A DNA stretch of 64,000 bases from Theobroma cacao (Eukaryota > Streptophyta > Magnoliopsida > Malvales > Malvaceae). The stretch covers positions 5,638,189 through 5,702,188 of the forward strand of contig NC_030853.1 in assembly GCF_000208745.1 (NCBI RefSeq). The letters run 5' to 3'. The position numbers and the translations under genes are program-made. This document shows, in pieces, positions 22,466-33,123 of this stretch; position 1 is the stretch's first letter; each line of letters opens with the position of its first letter. The notes beneath the pieces are model-generated. The model was given only the letters and a program-made list of their open reading frames with translations. It had not been told where the DNA came from and made no database searches.

Positions 22466-24104
22466 TGTCAGTTAAAATTCTACTACGCAAGTATATGTAT
22501 TGAATAGATAGTATATCAGCAAACAGAGCATCGATCCCACAGAGAATTGATCTAAAATTTTACTAAGCACTAAAATTAGAACAGTTTAATCTTATCCAAA
22601 CAATCAAATTCAAATAACTAAATTAATTAACTAAAACTATTTAATCAAAATTTATACTAAAAAAAATCAAAGCAACAAGATAATTGGGTAAACATCAAAT
22701 CAAACAAGCCTAGGATTACAATATCCCTCACACTTTATCTAAATCTTAACTTTCTTACTTAACTTATTTCAATTGTTTAAATTGCTAACCTAGAGTCTTC
22801 AATTATTTATAAAAAATATCTATTTTAACTAAAACACTATATCCCTATGTGAATTGAAATTAAAACAAACTCCTTAAGTTCAGGCTCTAATCTGGCTACA
22901 TAAGGCTTATAGGTATATCCTTATCCTATACGCAAATCAGTTAATATGATCATATGCTATCCTAATTTTAGTCTACACTAAACTCCCTTTCCCAAGTTTG
23001 TTTAGGTTTCTAAATCAATATAATTGGTGATCAAGCAATTAAAAGCATTAAGAACAAATTGGAATAATCAATTCAAATCCCATTAAAGATAAGCAAGAAA
23101 GAGAATAAAATTTTAAATTACATGTGAGTTCAATTGCAATCCTAGAAAAATAAATTTAGCTCATAATATCTAATAAAAACTTCATCCAAAAAAAATTTAG
23201 CCATTAATCTAAGTCAAAGAAAATAAGAAAAACACAAATGTAATGAGAGAAAACTAATAGTTAGAGATTTGTGATCTTGATTCTCCCTCCAATTCTCTTG
23301 TTTTCTTGCTTTGTTCTTGGCTCCAAATCTCCAAAATAGCTACTTGTTACCTCCCTTCCTTAAACCTCTGAAAAAGGTCTCTTAAATAGGCTCCAAGTAA
23401 CCTAATTTCCAAAATCCCATTGAATTTTTATTCTTGGAAAATTGCCCAGTGCCGCGACCTTGATTTCTTGGCACGGCAGTGCTAGTTTTTTTATTACAGT
23501 AGCGTTGCAGTGCTGAGCTATCTGAAAAATTGTACGGTGAGCTTCCTTTCACTAGCGCTGTAAACTTGTTCTCCCAATGCTGCAACAGTCTATCAACTTC
23601 AAACGTGATTTTCACCATGATCTGCTCTTAACTAAGAAAAGTGGTAAACATATAAGTTGTATCCTTGTCTGTTAGCTTTCCAATAACTTAAGAATCATGT
23701 CAATTGGATCTCTGGATTGAAAGATATACTCCAAATACTGCATCATGTTCAGTCCATGAATGCTGCTGTAGTGCTTTGACTTGGACAAATATTTTGACCA
23801 TGATCTAATCAGAACTGGGCAAATTGGTAAACATAAACATTGTGGCCCTTCTTCTTAGAAATCTAGTGGTCCAAGAATTTCCTACAAAAGCAATAAGAGA
23901 AATTAGCAATAACTACTCTTAAAGTAATTTAAAACAAAACAACATAAAATTTAATTAAAATAACTTAAATTAACTACTCAACATGTATTCAAACTTAAAC
24001 TAAAAAAACACATAAAATGCTATGATCCAAACCTAAAATCTCAAAGATCTAACTACTTAAGCCCCCAAAATGTGTTAAAATTACTCTATATAATAGAGCT
24101 ATCA
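22466..24104. mobile_element. Athila-type solo LTR
   Basis: The 1639-base block runs from TGTCAGTTAAAATTCTACTAC to ATAGAGCTATCA. It is flanked by perfect TCAAG duplications (22461-22465 and 24105-24109). Its first 180 bases (GCATCGATCCCACAGAGAATTG and following) resemble the LTR fragment at 54770-54978 that adjoins the Athila gag and PBS, which identifies the lineage. It has no internal region. It carries AGCGCTGTAA / GTTGCAGTGCTGAG / CAATGCTGCAACAG motifs at 23445-23590, and a minus-strand frame there (23382-23618) with no known domain. Confidence 0.8.
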
Positions 24105-24109
24105 TCAAG

Positions 24110-24950
24110 CAAGTTCTAGAATGCAAATCAAGATTGTTCAAATGGTCAACTTACCTTTAGTCACAAAAGATCAACTTTGCAAATTTAATTTTCCTTGTTT
24201 AGACTACTAGAATAGGCAATTGTGCAAATCAATCTATTAATCACATTAGCCACTTCACATGCCATCAACATCAAACCTTTTATGCTTAAAGATATGTTCA
24301 AAAATCATTTTTGCAAAAAAAATATGAAATAAATTTCACAAAAAATGAGAAAATTATATCAAAACAATTTTCCACAATCAAGCAAAATCAATAAAACTCA
24401 AATATATAACAAAAATAAGTAATTTCCTCAAAAAAAGAATTAATAACTTTTGGCATAAGCATGACGATATATTCAAGATCAACCATGAGGAAATACTCGA
24501 TATTTAGGCTCATGCTTCCTTCAAGATTATGCAATTTATAGCATGTATCATATCAAATCAAATTGCATAACCAAAATTTATCAATAAAGCTCCAAGAGAG
24601 TAGACAAATGAATATGCACTTAATATTCAAGCAAGAAAAGGCAATCAAATTCTCAATAAAGAAAAACAAATAACTTGAGAAATTAAGCTAAATCAACTCA
24701 ATCAAAAACAAAATAAAAGCAACCAATCAAAGTTCACAAATTGACAAATAAGAGACTTTTGGTAATGAAATCACCCATTTTTCTTTGTGTCTAGAGAGCT
24801 TTCAATCTTCAATAGTTTGTTTCTCCTTGCTCTAGCACACCTATAAGAGACATTCTCATTTGACTTTTGGTATCAAAATTTCTTTGGATTATTGAAAGTT
24901 AGTCTTATTGCACATAATTCTTTTTGGAATCCAACTTTTCTAATCCTATA
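24110..24950. other. Unassigned AT-rich sequence left of Copia element 2 gag
   Basis: A-rich on the plus strand, with no ORF of note. A stretch at 24665-24720 (AAATAACTTGAGAAATTAAGC) loosely resembles 37508-37560 (AAAATAACTTGAAGCAAACTAGC), so this may be the other LTR or an internal remnant of Copia element 2. The segment at 24780-24960 could continue the gag frame past the knuckle on the minus strand, but it is too degraded to assign. Confidence 0.35.
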
Positions 24951-25815
24951 AGATAAACGTTTTGTAATTGGACAAGTGCATGAATAATGACCATAAAATT
25001 CACAATAATTGTATTTGGTCATCTTTAAAAAAGGGGAATTCATGAGAAATTTTTCTTTTCATTTGTCAATTCTTCAAGCTTCATTTTTGCATCTAAATTC
25101 TCCTTTTCTAAAACATCAATTTTCTTTTGACAAGCTTCAAAATTAATTCTCAATTTTTCATTTTCTTTTTCTAAATCATCTTTTGCCTTAAAAAAAATTC
25201 ATTTTCAACACTAAGTTTTGAAATCATTTTCTTCTATTTCAAATTCATTTTCTTAAATTCATAAGTTAGTTCTTCAAAGGCATTTTGCAATTCACCAAAA
25301 CAATATGAAAAAGGTTCACAAAATGATGACTTTACCTTCAGCTCTTTAAGAGCCATGAGGCATGATTTGAATTGGATTGAGGATTGAATTTCACTTGATT
25401 CCTCATCTCTAATTGCTTTGCCACATGTTGAGCATTGACCTTTATAAGGCTTTTCTTTGAATTTCTCTTCCTTCTTTGCTTCCCTATACAACTTTTCTAA
25501 TTTCTCCCAAATCTCTTTGCCACTTTCACACTTGGAAACTCTATTGTATTCTTTCTCCCCAAGTGCATAAAGGAGAATGTGCATGGCTTTAGCATTTAAT
25601 TGTACCATGTTTATGCCATTTGTGTCCCATTCTTTTTCTTCCTTGGTTGGCTTGTGTGGACCATCAACAATTGTACTCTGAACATCATAATTGTTGGCTT
25701 GAATAAAGAACTTCATTCTAATCTTCCAATAAGGGTAGTTCTCACCATTAAATAGAGGAGGGTCTACAATTGATTGCCTTTCACCAAGAATTATTGTAAT
25801 GAAGTGTATGGCCAT
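24951..25815 (-). pseudogene. Copia element 2 gag
   Basis: The ATG is at 25815 on the minus strand, 58 bases past a PBS. The opening PPLFNGENYPYWKIRMKFFI and the VQSTIVDGPHKPTKEEKEWD stretch are standard for plant Copia gag (UBN2-type), followed by ALGEKEYNRVSKCESGKEIW. The frame then jumps from LEKLYREAKKEEKF directly to YKGQCSTCGKAIRDEESSE, so the middle of the capsid domain, normally about 100 or more residues, appears deleted. A Leu/Glu-rich coiled-coil segment follows, and near 24965-25015 a degraded knuckle reads YCEFYGHYSCTC (first Cys lost). It is SIRE/Maximus-like but clearly a different subfamily from Copia element 1. No pol follows, so this is a deletion derivative. Confidence 0.75.
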
Positions 25816-25872
25816 GTCTTAGAGCTAACAAGGATCACTCAAAGGCTATTAAACCTAAAAAATAGAGTCCAA

Positions 25873-25884
25873 GCTTTGATACCA
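25873..25884 (-). promoter_or_regulatory. Primer-binding site of Copia element 2
   Basis: The minus strand reads TGGTATCAAAGC, an initiator-Met type PBS with one change from TGGTATCAGAGC. It sits two bases from the LTR edge at 25887. Confidence 0.75.
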
Positions 25885-25886
25885 AT

Positions 25887-26027
25887 TGTTAAGAATGTTA
25901 GCTCAATAATAATGCGAAAATATCCAAAAGAGGGGTAAATTGGATTTTTAAAAATTCTTTCTTAAAATCAAATTTTCAATGAAGGCAAGCTAAAAACAAT
26001 TTTCACAAACTTGTTTTTCTATCAAAG
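25887..26027 (-). repeat. Copia element 2 LTR, first part (continues at 36082)
   Basis: The plus strand starts TGTTAAGAATGTTAGC beside the PBS. It is cut at 26027 by element B, whose CAAAG duplication (26023-26027 and 36082-36086) joins this piece to 36082 onward. Confidence 0.65.
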
Positions 26028-28984
26028 TGTCAAGCCCTACTCTATTATATACTTGTCATGTCATTCATGTGCTTGATAGAATGTTTGATAAGTGAATGTA
26101 TCGAAAAATTGTTAAAAGTCGGTATTGTACCTAGTGGTACAATTCAGTTGATTAAAGCTTTGAACTAGGCCAAATAAAGATTTTACGATGTATTTGAGAG
26201 TTATTGAATCTTAGAATGTCTTAATATTATGATTCAGAATTCGAGGATTTATTTTGAGTTAATTCAGGAATTTTCATAACGTATGGGCAAAATGGTCATT
26301 TTGCCACCCAAGGGCAAAATTGGAATGTTGGACGAGATTTTTGACCAATTTTGACTATTTGGAGAATAATTTGAAATTGTGTAGTGAAAAATTTCAATTC
26401 TGACATTTTTCGAGTATAAGGGCAAAACGGTCATTTCATGTGTCCATGACGACATAATTGAAATTTTACACCACCATGACACTTGGCAAGCCCATGAATT
26501 TCACCTATTATCACTTTATACTTTGGATAATTATGAGATTACATGTGGTGGTGAGAAATTGCTTTATGGTTAAGTTTTTAATCATGGACCAATCAAGTGG
26601 TGACATGTGTTAACCTTTAATATTTTTATGATTTTCCTTTATAAACCGACTTAAGCTTCTCCCATTTCACTCTTATGGTCGGCCAAGCAAGGGAACAAAG
26701 AGAAAAAGATAAGAACAAACCGTAGGAAGGAAAAATTCAAGAGAAATTGTTGGATTTCAAGGAATCAAGCAAGTAAAGGTAATATTTTTTTAATTTTAGC
26801 TTGTGATCTACCTTTCCCATGCATTCTTTTTCATTCTCCATGGCTGAAATTCAAGTTTTCAAGAGGAAACCTTTGCTGGCCAAATCTAGAGAGAGAAGTT
26901 TTGGTGATTAATTTTGCTAGATTTCATAATATCCTAGTGTTTTTAATCATTTTGTGATGTTTGGAAAGAAAAACAAGCAAGAAAATCACATTTTCTTCAA
27001 TAACCCTCATTTGGCTGAATTTTCTATAGGGCATGTTGATGATGGATTTGGTTGTAATTCATGCTATTTAGCTAGGAATTGATGAATTATGATGTTGGAT
27101 ATCGAAATCGGAATGAATTTCGGTTACGGTGAATTAAGTCACAATTAAGCTCATTAAGGTACTTTGATGTTTTGGAATATTGGAAGTGTAATGAAGATAT
27201 ATGGAGTTGAATTGGATGTTTTTGCTAATTAAACAAGGCATAGTACGAGTTAGGTCGAATGCCAATTCAATTTGATCATAATTGAACCCACGTAGAACAC
27301 AGTCTTTAAGTGATTATTCGGACAATTCTCATTCAATGTCATGCATTCATATAGAGCCTGAAATAGTTTTATAATAGTTTGGCACAAATATATTGAATTA
27401 CGTGTCATGTATTATGTATAGGTGGTGAGCACTTTGATAAGGGTAAAGATATTGTGCCCGAGGACCAAGAATAGGAGTACTCCAAACTCATGCTATTGTG
27501 AGTAATCAGACTTTCATCTTAACTATCTAAAGTAGTTTATACTCGTTTTTATGTTTTAAAGAAAAATGAATTTAAATTGTAAACTATTACGTTTTATCAT
27601 TGAAGTGTTGATTAAACGAAATGAGATTTATAACTTGTTTTGAAATTGAATAATGGTTTTGGAAATTGAGTAAGTGGAGACTGTATATTTGTGTTATATA
27701 TATGTTTTGACATATGGTTTGAATTGGTGGCTTATGAAAATGTTATGGCAAGCATGGCTAGAATTGTGTTTGTGTGGAATATATGAACTGTTTTGCTTTG
27801 CCTTGACAAGCTGGTAGTATTATATTAGCCATGTCATGCTGTCGAAAATTTTATTGAATTTGTGGGTTATTTGATTGGCTTATTGCAGTGGGTGAGTTTC
27901 TGTGGACCAGCCTATTAGAGGGGCACGGTAAATCTTGTTATATTTACCTTAGTTCGTGAGGTGCAGAGGGTATCTCCTAAGGTAAAGTTAGAGTTCACCT
28001 CACACCGAACCACCACATGAGGGTGAAACTTAGCCAACGCGAAGGAACGACTGTGCTTTTAAATGTAAAAATGAGTTTTATACTTATATGTTATTTTAAT
28101 AGCCTTGGCGGACTCGGTTGGATGCCCGACGCAAGGTGTCACCTAGTGCAAGTTTTGGCACGAGCCAAGTTTTAAGAGAATCATAAACCTTGTTGATTTT
28201 GATGAAATGAAATTGATTTACATGGGTTGAAATGAGATTTGATGTTATGAATCATATTATGATGAGATGTTTTAAATTGTCTCCATTTACTCGGCTTTAG
28301 ATATTATAGATAAAATTTGCTTACTCACTGGGTTTATAAAAACTCACCACTTCTTTTCACCCATTTCAGGCTCAAGGCAATCTATAGACCGCTGATTATG
28401 TTGACGGTTTGCTTTTGGGTTTGCACCCTTAGAAATCGCAAGTCTATAGTCTTGCACATATATGTTTATTTTGGGGGCCCACATGTCATTGTAGAATGTT
28501 TTGTATACTTGGCTGCGTGTGCCACTGTATGTATGAATTTATTTTGCTTTTACGCTACAAAAATTATTTACGCAGAGTTCTATAAATATTATTTTATAAG
28601 AAAATGAAATATTTTATTTAATATTTTTATTTAATTTGAATAGCTATAATTTCACTTCAAATTGATGAATTAGACAACGAAACTTATTTTTAGACATGAA
28701 ATGGATGCTTATTACTCGTATATCATATTTTTTCCAGGGTTTGAAAATTTTGGATAAAATAACCAAAATACCCCAGTATAGCAAAAATTACTTTTTGATT
28801 ATTTTTGATTTGAAATTGGTCTATATTTCTTAAAAACGTGGTATTTAATAGTTGTTGCTCACAGAGGAGAAGTAAAACTGATGCAAAAGCCTTGCGAGGT
28901 TTCGGTTGGCATTCCGGGTAATGGATGTCAATTGAAACATCGCAGCGATTATCACGGGCTCGATGGGAATTCCGGGTTGTGATA
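26028..28984 (+). repeat. 5' LTR of element B
   Basis: It starts TGTCAAGCCCTACTC and ends GGGTTGTGATA (the final CA changed to TA). Toward its 3' part it carries the inter-family block: GGGGCACGG near 27925, GAACCACCACATGAGG and CCAACGCGAAGGAACGAC near 28010-28050. The plus-strand frame at 28317-28607 recurs in shorter form in the other LTR and is not a gene. Confidence 0.9.
28333..28341 (+). promoter_or_regulatory. Putative TATA box, element B 5' LTR
   Basis: TTTATAAAA lies in GGGTTTATAAAAACTCACC. About 32 bases downstream is CCATTTCAGGCTC, whose TCA would suit a transcription start. The spacing and the conservation in other families support a core promoter, which would put the R-U5 boundary in the last 620 bases of the LTR. 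Confidence 0.55.
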
Positions 28985-28991
28985 ATTAAAG

Positions 28992-29003
28992 TGGTCTAAG
29001 AGC
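28992..29003 (+). promoter_or_regulatory. Primer-binding site of element B (degraded)
   Basis: TGGTCTAAGAGC, two differences from the initiator-Met PBS TGGTATCAGAGC seen intact in element A at the same distance from the LTR. The leader that follows (GTGTGACCCCAAGTTAGGTT) resembles those of A and X. Confidence 0.65.
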
Positions 29004-29137
29004 TTTTGGTTTTAAAGTTATTTAAAAACTACAGTGTTAGTGTGACCCCAAGTTAGGTTAGATTGAGTTGAATGCATGCATCTGCATATAATACTTGAAG
29101 TGGTCTAAACTTGTTCTTGTTCTTCTTATAAATTATT

Positions 29138-29796
29138 ATGCCTCCTCGAAGTGGACTCCCACCTCTCGCTAGATTAGTTGGGAGAGGAAGAGGCACGAGT
29201 CCAACCTAGTGTAGTGACAAGTACCATGTTTGTATTTGACAGAGATGCTTATGTCTTAATTGATTCTGGTTCGGATAGATCCTATGTAAGCACGACATTT
29301 GCATCCTTTTTTGATATAAACCTGTCACCTTTAGAGAAGAAATTATAGTTTATACCCCTCTAAGAGAGTAGTTGGTTAGAAACACCTGTTATAGAGATTG
29401 TGGAATAAGAGTTGGTGAGGAAGATTTAAGGCTGACTTAATTCCCTTATAAATTCAGGATTTTGATTTGATATTGGGTATGGATTGGTTGACTGCACATC
29501 GGACGAATGTAAATTGTTTCAGGAAGGAAGTTGTACTTCAGAATTCTGAAGAAGTAGAAGTTGTACTTGCAGGGGAACGTCGAGTATTACCATCCTCTGT
29601 AATCTTGGCTATCAAAGCTTTGAAACTAGTGCAGAAAGGGTATCCGGCTTATTTAGCACATGTGATTGATACATCAAAGGGGGAACCTAAGTTAGAGGAT
29701 GTCCCAATAGTAAATGAGTTCTTTGATGTATTTTTGAGTGAATTACCGGGACTACCTCCTGATCGAGAACTCAAATTCTTTATTGATCTACTCTAA
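29138..29796 (+). pseudogene. Element B gag start fused to protease and RT start
   Basis: ATG at 29138 opens MPPR and a Gly/Arg-rich stretch like the gag start of element A. At GGAAGAGGCACGAGTCCAACC the sequence jumps to what is the very end of gag in A, so nearly all of gag is deleted. The frame then reads FVFDRDAYVLIDSGSDRSYV (about 29227-29290), the D-S-G active site of a Gypsy protease. Disruptions follow near 29350-29460, and a clean frame at 29467-29796 has ILGMDWLTAHRTNVNC (protease C-terminal motif) and VPIVNEFFDVFLSELPGLPP, the linker that precedes RT. It stops at FFIDLL, just where RT should begin. Confidence 0.8.
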
Positions 29797-31800
29797 GGAT
29801 GGGCTTGAATTTTGCTATGCTTAGTGTGGAGCCAAAGGATTAAAGGACTAGATATGGATTTAGTAGTTTGAAATTAAATGACTTGAAAATGTTGATTCTA
29901 GTCTAAATGCCATATGGAGATTTATATTGGGGCTTGATATACAAATTATTGTAAGGATCAATTTAAAAGTTTACTTGGATTAGTTGCAAACTATGGTGCA
30001 AATGATTAGTCTTAAATTTAATTTCTTCAAAGGTAACGGATTCAGAAAATGTTGATTTTCGGATATGCTCTAAGAGGAAGTTTCTACATCCTAAGCTTAA
30101 GAAACTTTGATCTTATGACCGTAAAGGCGAGATGCAATAATTAAGTAAATTATTCATTTTCTAAATGTAATTGGTTAAAAACTGGAGAGTAAAGTCAAGA
30201 TCTCGACGATAAATGGTGTACAATTTGAGATATGTCGAAATTGAGGAAAGTAAGAAGGGATTCTTACTCGTGGTAATGGATGTTGACAAGTGTTAAAGAA
30301 TGAGATGAATATGAAAATATTGGCTTGGTCTATTATATGTGATAAGCACAAGATAATATAATGGTTATGGAAATTGCGACGTAAGCTTGGAGGAAAACCA
30401 AACAGTTGAGGATGATTAATATAGTAACCTTCAATTTAGACGAATAACGTTGATTAAGTAAACTTCAGTAGCCACCGTGTCACCGCGCTAGAAACACCTC
30501 ATATCTGAGACGTAGGAATAAGAGGTGAAAGACCGAAAGTTGAACTTACAAGTTGAATTAAGGTTATTGGACTTGATGTTAAGCTTCGTTAATTAGAGTT
30601 TTAAGGTTTTGGAAGGTATTGGTATGAATAAATTAAAAAGTTTCTTCGTTGATTTATATATTGGCAATGTATAAGAGTTTTGAAACGAATAGACCAAACT
30701 GCAAGTGTCAAGAATAATGGTTAGCAGTGCTTTAAAATATTTTATATATATGATAAGGAAATGTGGAACTTGGAATTGGCAAGGAGCTTAATGGTTAAAG
30801 CATAAGTTATGAAGTCGCTCGATGTGAGGTTGAAATTAGATATTGGCGATGATGTCGAGGGATACCTAAGTAAAATCCATATTAAGTTTGTAAATAGCAA
30901 AGTTGATTGTGCAGACGCTAAAGAGAATGTATGGGTATATTGGTGTAAAGGAATAGTACAAGATGATTAAAGGTAATCCTGATAATAAAGTTGGTTAACG
31001 AAAATATCCTAACGTGGGAAACTAGTATTCAAAATGTAAGAAGTGCACACGACTTCAATGAATTTAAATCTTAAGTTACTAACTAATATGGAAATGAATA
31101 AGGACGTATATGATGGAAGTGTACAAGGTAAATGAGAAACGAAAATGACTTTTAGGAATTGTGATATTGCATAAGATGCAAGGATGAATTAAAGAAAACC
31201 TCTAAAGGATCAGTAAGATCGTAAAGCATATGTGAATACCGGATTGTGATTGGATGGAAATGATATTAATGATTGAAATGTGGTTAATCACATTGTGATG
31301 CAAGGATGCATCGTATGATGCAGCTTATACATAGGATTGGAAATGATAAGAAAAGAGTATAGGTATGTAAATTATGTGAAGTTATGTATAGGCACAATGA
31401 GAATCCGTATGGATTACATAAGAAACAATTTATGGTAGGATGTAAATTAAATGGTAACTCAAACATCCAAAAGGGTAATTTGGAGTTGATTATACCCTAA
31501 TATTCATGGATTAAACTTGACCTATGGAAAAAGAAAAAAGGGAAACATCTGCTATGAGAATATGATATTGAACCTTAGTTATGGATTAGAATGAATAGAG
31601 GGAATTTAGTTCGAATGTAGTGGACGAGGATCTTTACAGATAGTGATGGATGGTGGCACTTAAATGTATATTGACATACATATATATATATATATATATG
31701 GAGATGATTACGTGATCAACTAAAGTGAAGAATTATTCATGGTGATTTAAGTTTTGAATTCGACGTGTTTAATGAGTTGTATAGATGATACGATAATGAA
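29797..31800 (+). other. Unidentified 2 kb in place of RT and RNase H in element B
   Basis: This purine-rich, AT-rich stretch has stops in all frames. The only hints of origin are GGATCTTTACAGAT near 31629, identical to 14 bases of the RNase H motif in element C at 59873, and AACTAAAGTGAAGAAT near 31717, shared with the pol-less spacer of element A (42940). It could be pol decayed beyond recognition or foreign filler. A TA microsatellite lies at 31680-31699. The minus-strand frame 31284-31466 has no known domain. Confidence 0.4.
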
Positions 31801-31807
31801 AGTTACT

Positions 31808-33080
31808 AATGGTCGGGTATGAAACGAGACATAGCCGAGTTTGTGACGAAATGTCTCACATGCCAACAGATCAAGGCGAAACATCAGAAACTATCGGGTA
31901 CTCTTCAACCTCTACCTATCCCTGAATGGAAGTGGGAGCACGTGACTATGGACTTTATATTGGGTTTACCGAGGACCTAAAATGGGAACGATGCAATTTA
32001 GGTGATTGTGGATAGATTGACTAAGTCCGTCCATTTCTTGGCTATCCATAGCATGTATTCCATTGAGAGACTAGCTAAGCTTTATATAGATGAGATAGTG
32101 AGATTACATGGAGTCCCAGTTTCTATCATGTCAGATCGAGACCCTCGATTCACTTCTCGATTTTGGCCAAAATTCTAGGATGCTCTCAGAACTAATTTGA
32201 GGTGTAGCACTACCTTTCATCCACAAATAGATGGTCAGTCTGAAAGGACCATTCAAACTTTGGAAGATATGCTATGGGCTTGTGTAATTGACTTTACGAG
32301 GAGTTGGGATAGACACTTGCCATTGGTGGAGTTTGTGTATAACAACAGTTTTTGGTCTAGTCTTGGGATGGCACCATACGAGGCCTCTGAATGGGAAAAA
32401 GTGTCAAACTCCACTCTATTGGGATGAAGTGGGTGAGAGGAAATTGTTTAATGTAGAACTGATTGATTTGACTAATGACAAGATCAAGGTTATTCAATAA
32501 CAATTAAAGACAGCTCAAGACAAGCAGAAAAGTTACTTTGATAGATGGAGAAAAGATCTAGAATTTGAAGTTGATGATGGAGTTTTTCTTAAGATTTCTC
32601 CTTGGAAAGGTAATGATTTGAATATTTTGAGGTATTAAGTCTTATTTGATTATACTATTGTGGTAAATTGTGGTATCTTGTTGGACAATGAAAGGTGTGA
32701 TTCGGTTTACAAATCGGGGAAAGCTCAATCTGAGATACATTAGACCCTTTCTATCATTGAAAGGATTGGGCCAGTGACATATAGACTAGAATTACCCCTG
32801 GAGTTGGATCGGATTCACAATGTCTTCCACACCTAGATACTGAAGAAGTATGTACTTGATCCCTCTCATATCCTTGAGGCACCTCCGATTGAGTTATAGG
32901 AAAATTTGAAGTTCGAGGTGCAACCTGTATGTATTTTAGACCGAAAGGATCGAGTGTTAAAGAATACGAACATTCCAATGGTTAAGGTGTAATGGAAAAA
33001 TGCTCCGATGGAGGAGATGACGTGGGAAGTTAAGCACCAAATGAGAAACCAATACCGCATCTTTTCTCTAAGTCCGGTAA
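31808..33080 (+). pseudogene. Element B integrase with chromodomain-like tail
   Basis: It starts inside the zinc-binding domain (GMKRDIAEFVTKCLTCQQIK, the Cys pair kept and the His pair upstream missing). The DDE core follows: TMDFILGLPR (first Asp, about 31950), [34 protein letters not shown] (second Asp, about 32133) and IDGQSERTIQTLED (Glu, about 32240). Then come WDRHLPLVEFVYNNSFWSSL and DEVGERKLFNVELIDL. An 85-base insertion with GT and AG ends lies at 32610-32694. The tail has LDRKDRVLKNTNIPMVKV and a WKNAPMEEMTWEV segment in the chromodomain position, ending near 33080. Stops and a frameshift (near 32390) make it a pseudogene, but D-D-E is intact. Confidence 0.85.
32610..32694 (+). other. 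85-base intron-like insertion in the element B integrase
   Basis: The gene reads ...CTTGGAAAG, then GTAATGATTTG...CAATGAAAG, then GTGTGATTCGG. Skipping the 85 bases restores the usual W-K-G-V-I-R-F run of chromovirus integrases in frame. The block has GT and AG ends, is about 70% AT and is flanked by direct repeats GAAAGGT. The same block is in element C at 61205. It may be an intron or a small insertion that mimics one; splicing cannot be shown from DNA. Confidence 0.6.
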
Positions 33081-33107
33081 GTGAAACTTTAAGGTCAAAA
33101 TTTTACT

Positions 33108-33123
33108 TTAAGGGGGTTAATGC
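33108..33123 (+). promoter_or_regulatory. Polypurine tract of element B
   Basis: TTAAGGGGGTTAATGC lies immediately before the 3' LTR start TGTCAAGCCC; the same position in element A reads TAAGGGGGTAAATAT. Confidence 0.7.

Noticed and set aside
28317..28607. 96-codon ORF recurring at 35496-35732
   Set aside because: Recurs because both are LTRs of element B; start differs, length is not conserved and there is no domain. Same reasoning for 40621-40836 and 45377-45592 in element A.
31680..31699. TA microsatellite, also near 2888, 12828, 40926 and 45684
   Set aside because: Simple repeats inside LTRs or internal regions; those in LTR pairs are inherited from the element and not separate features of interest.
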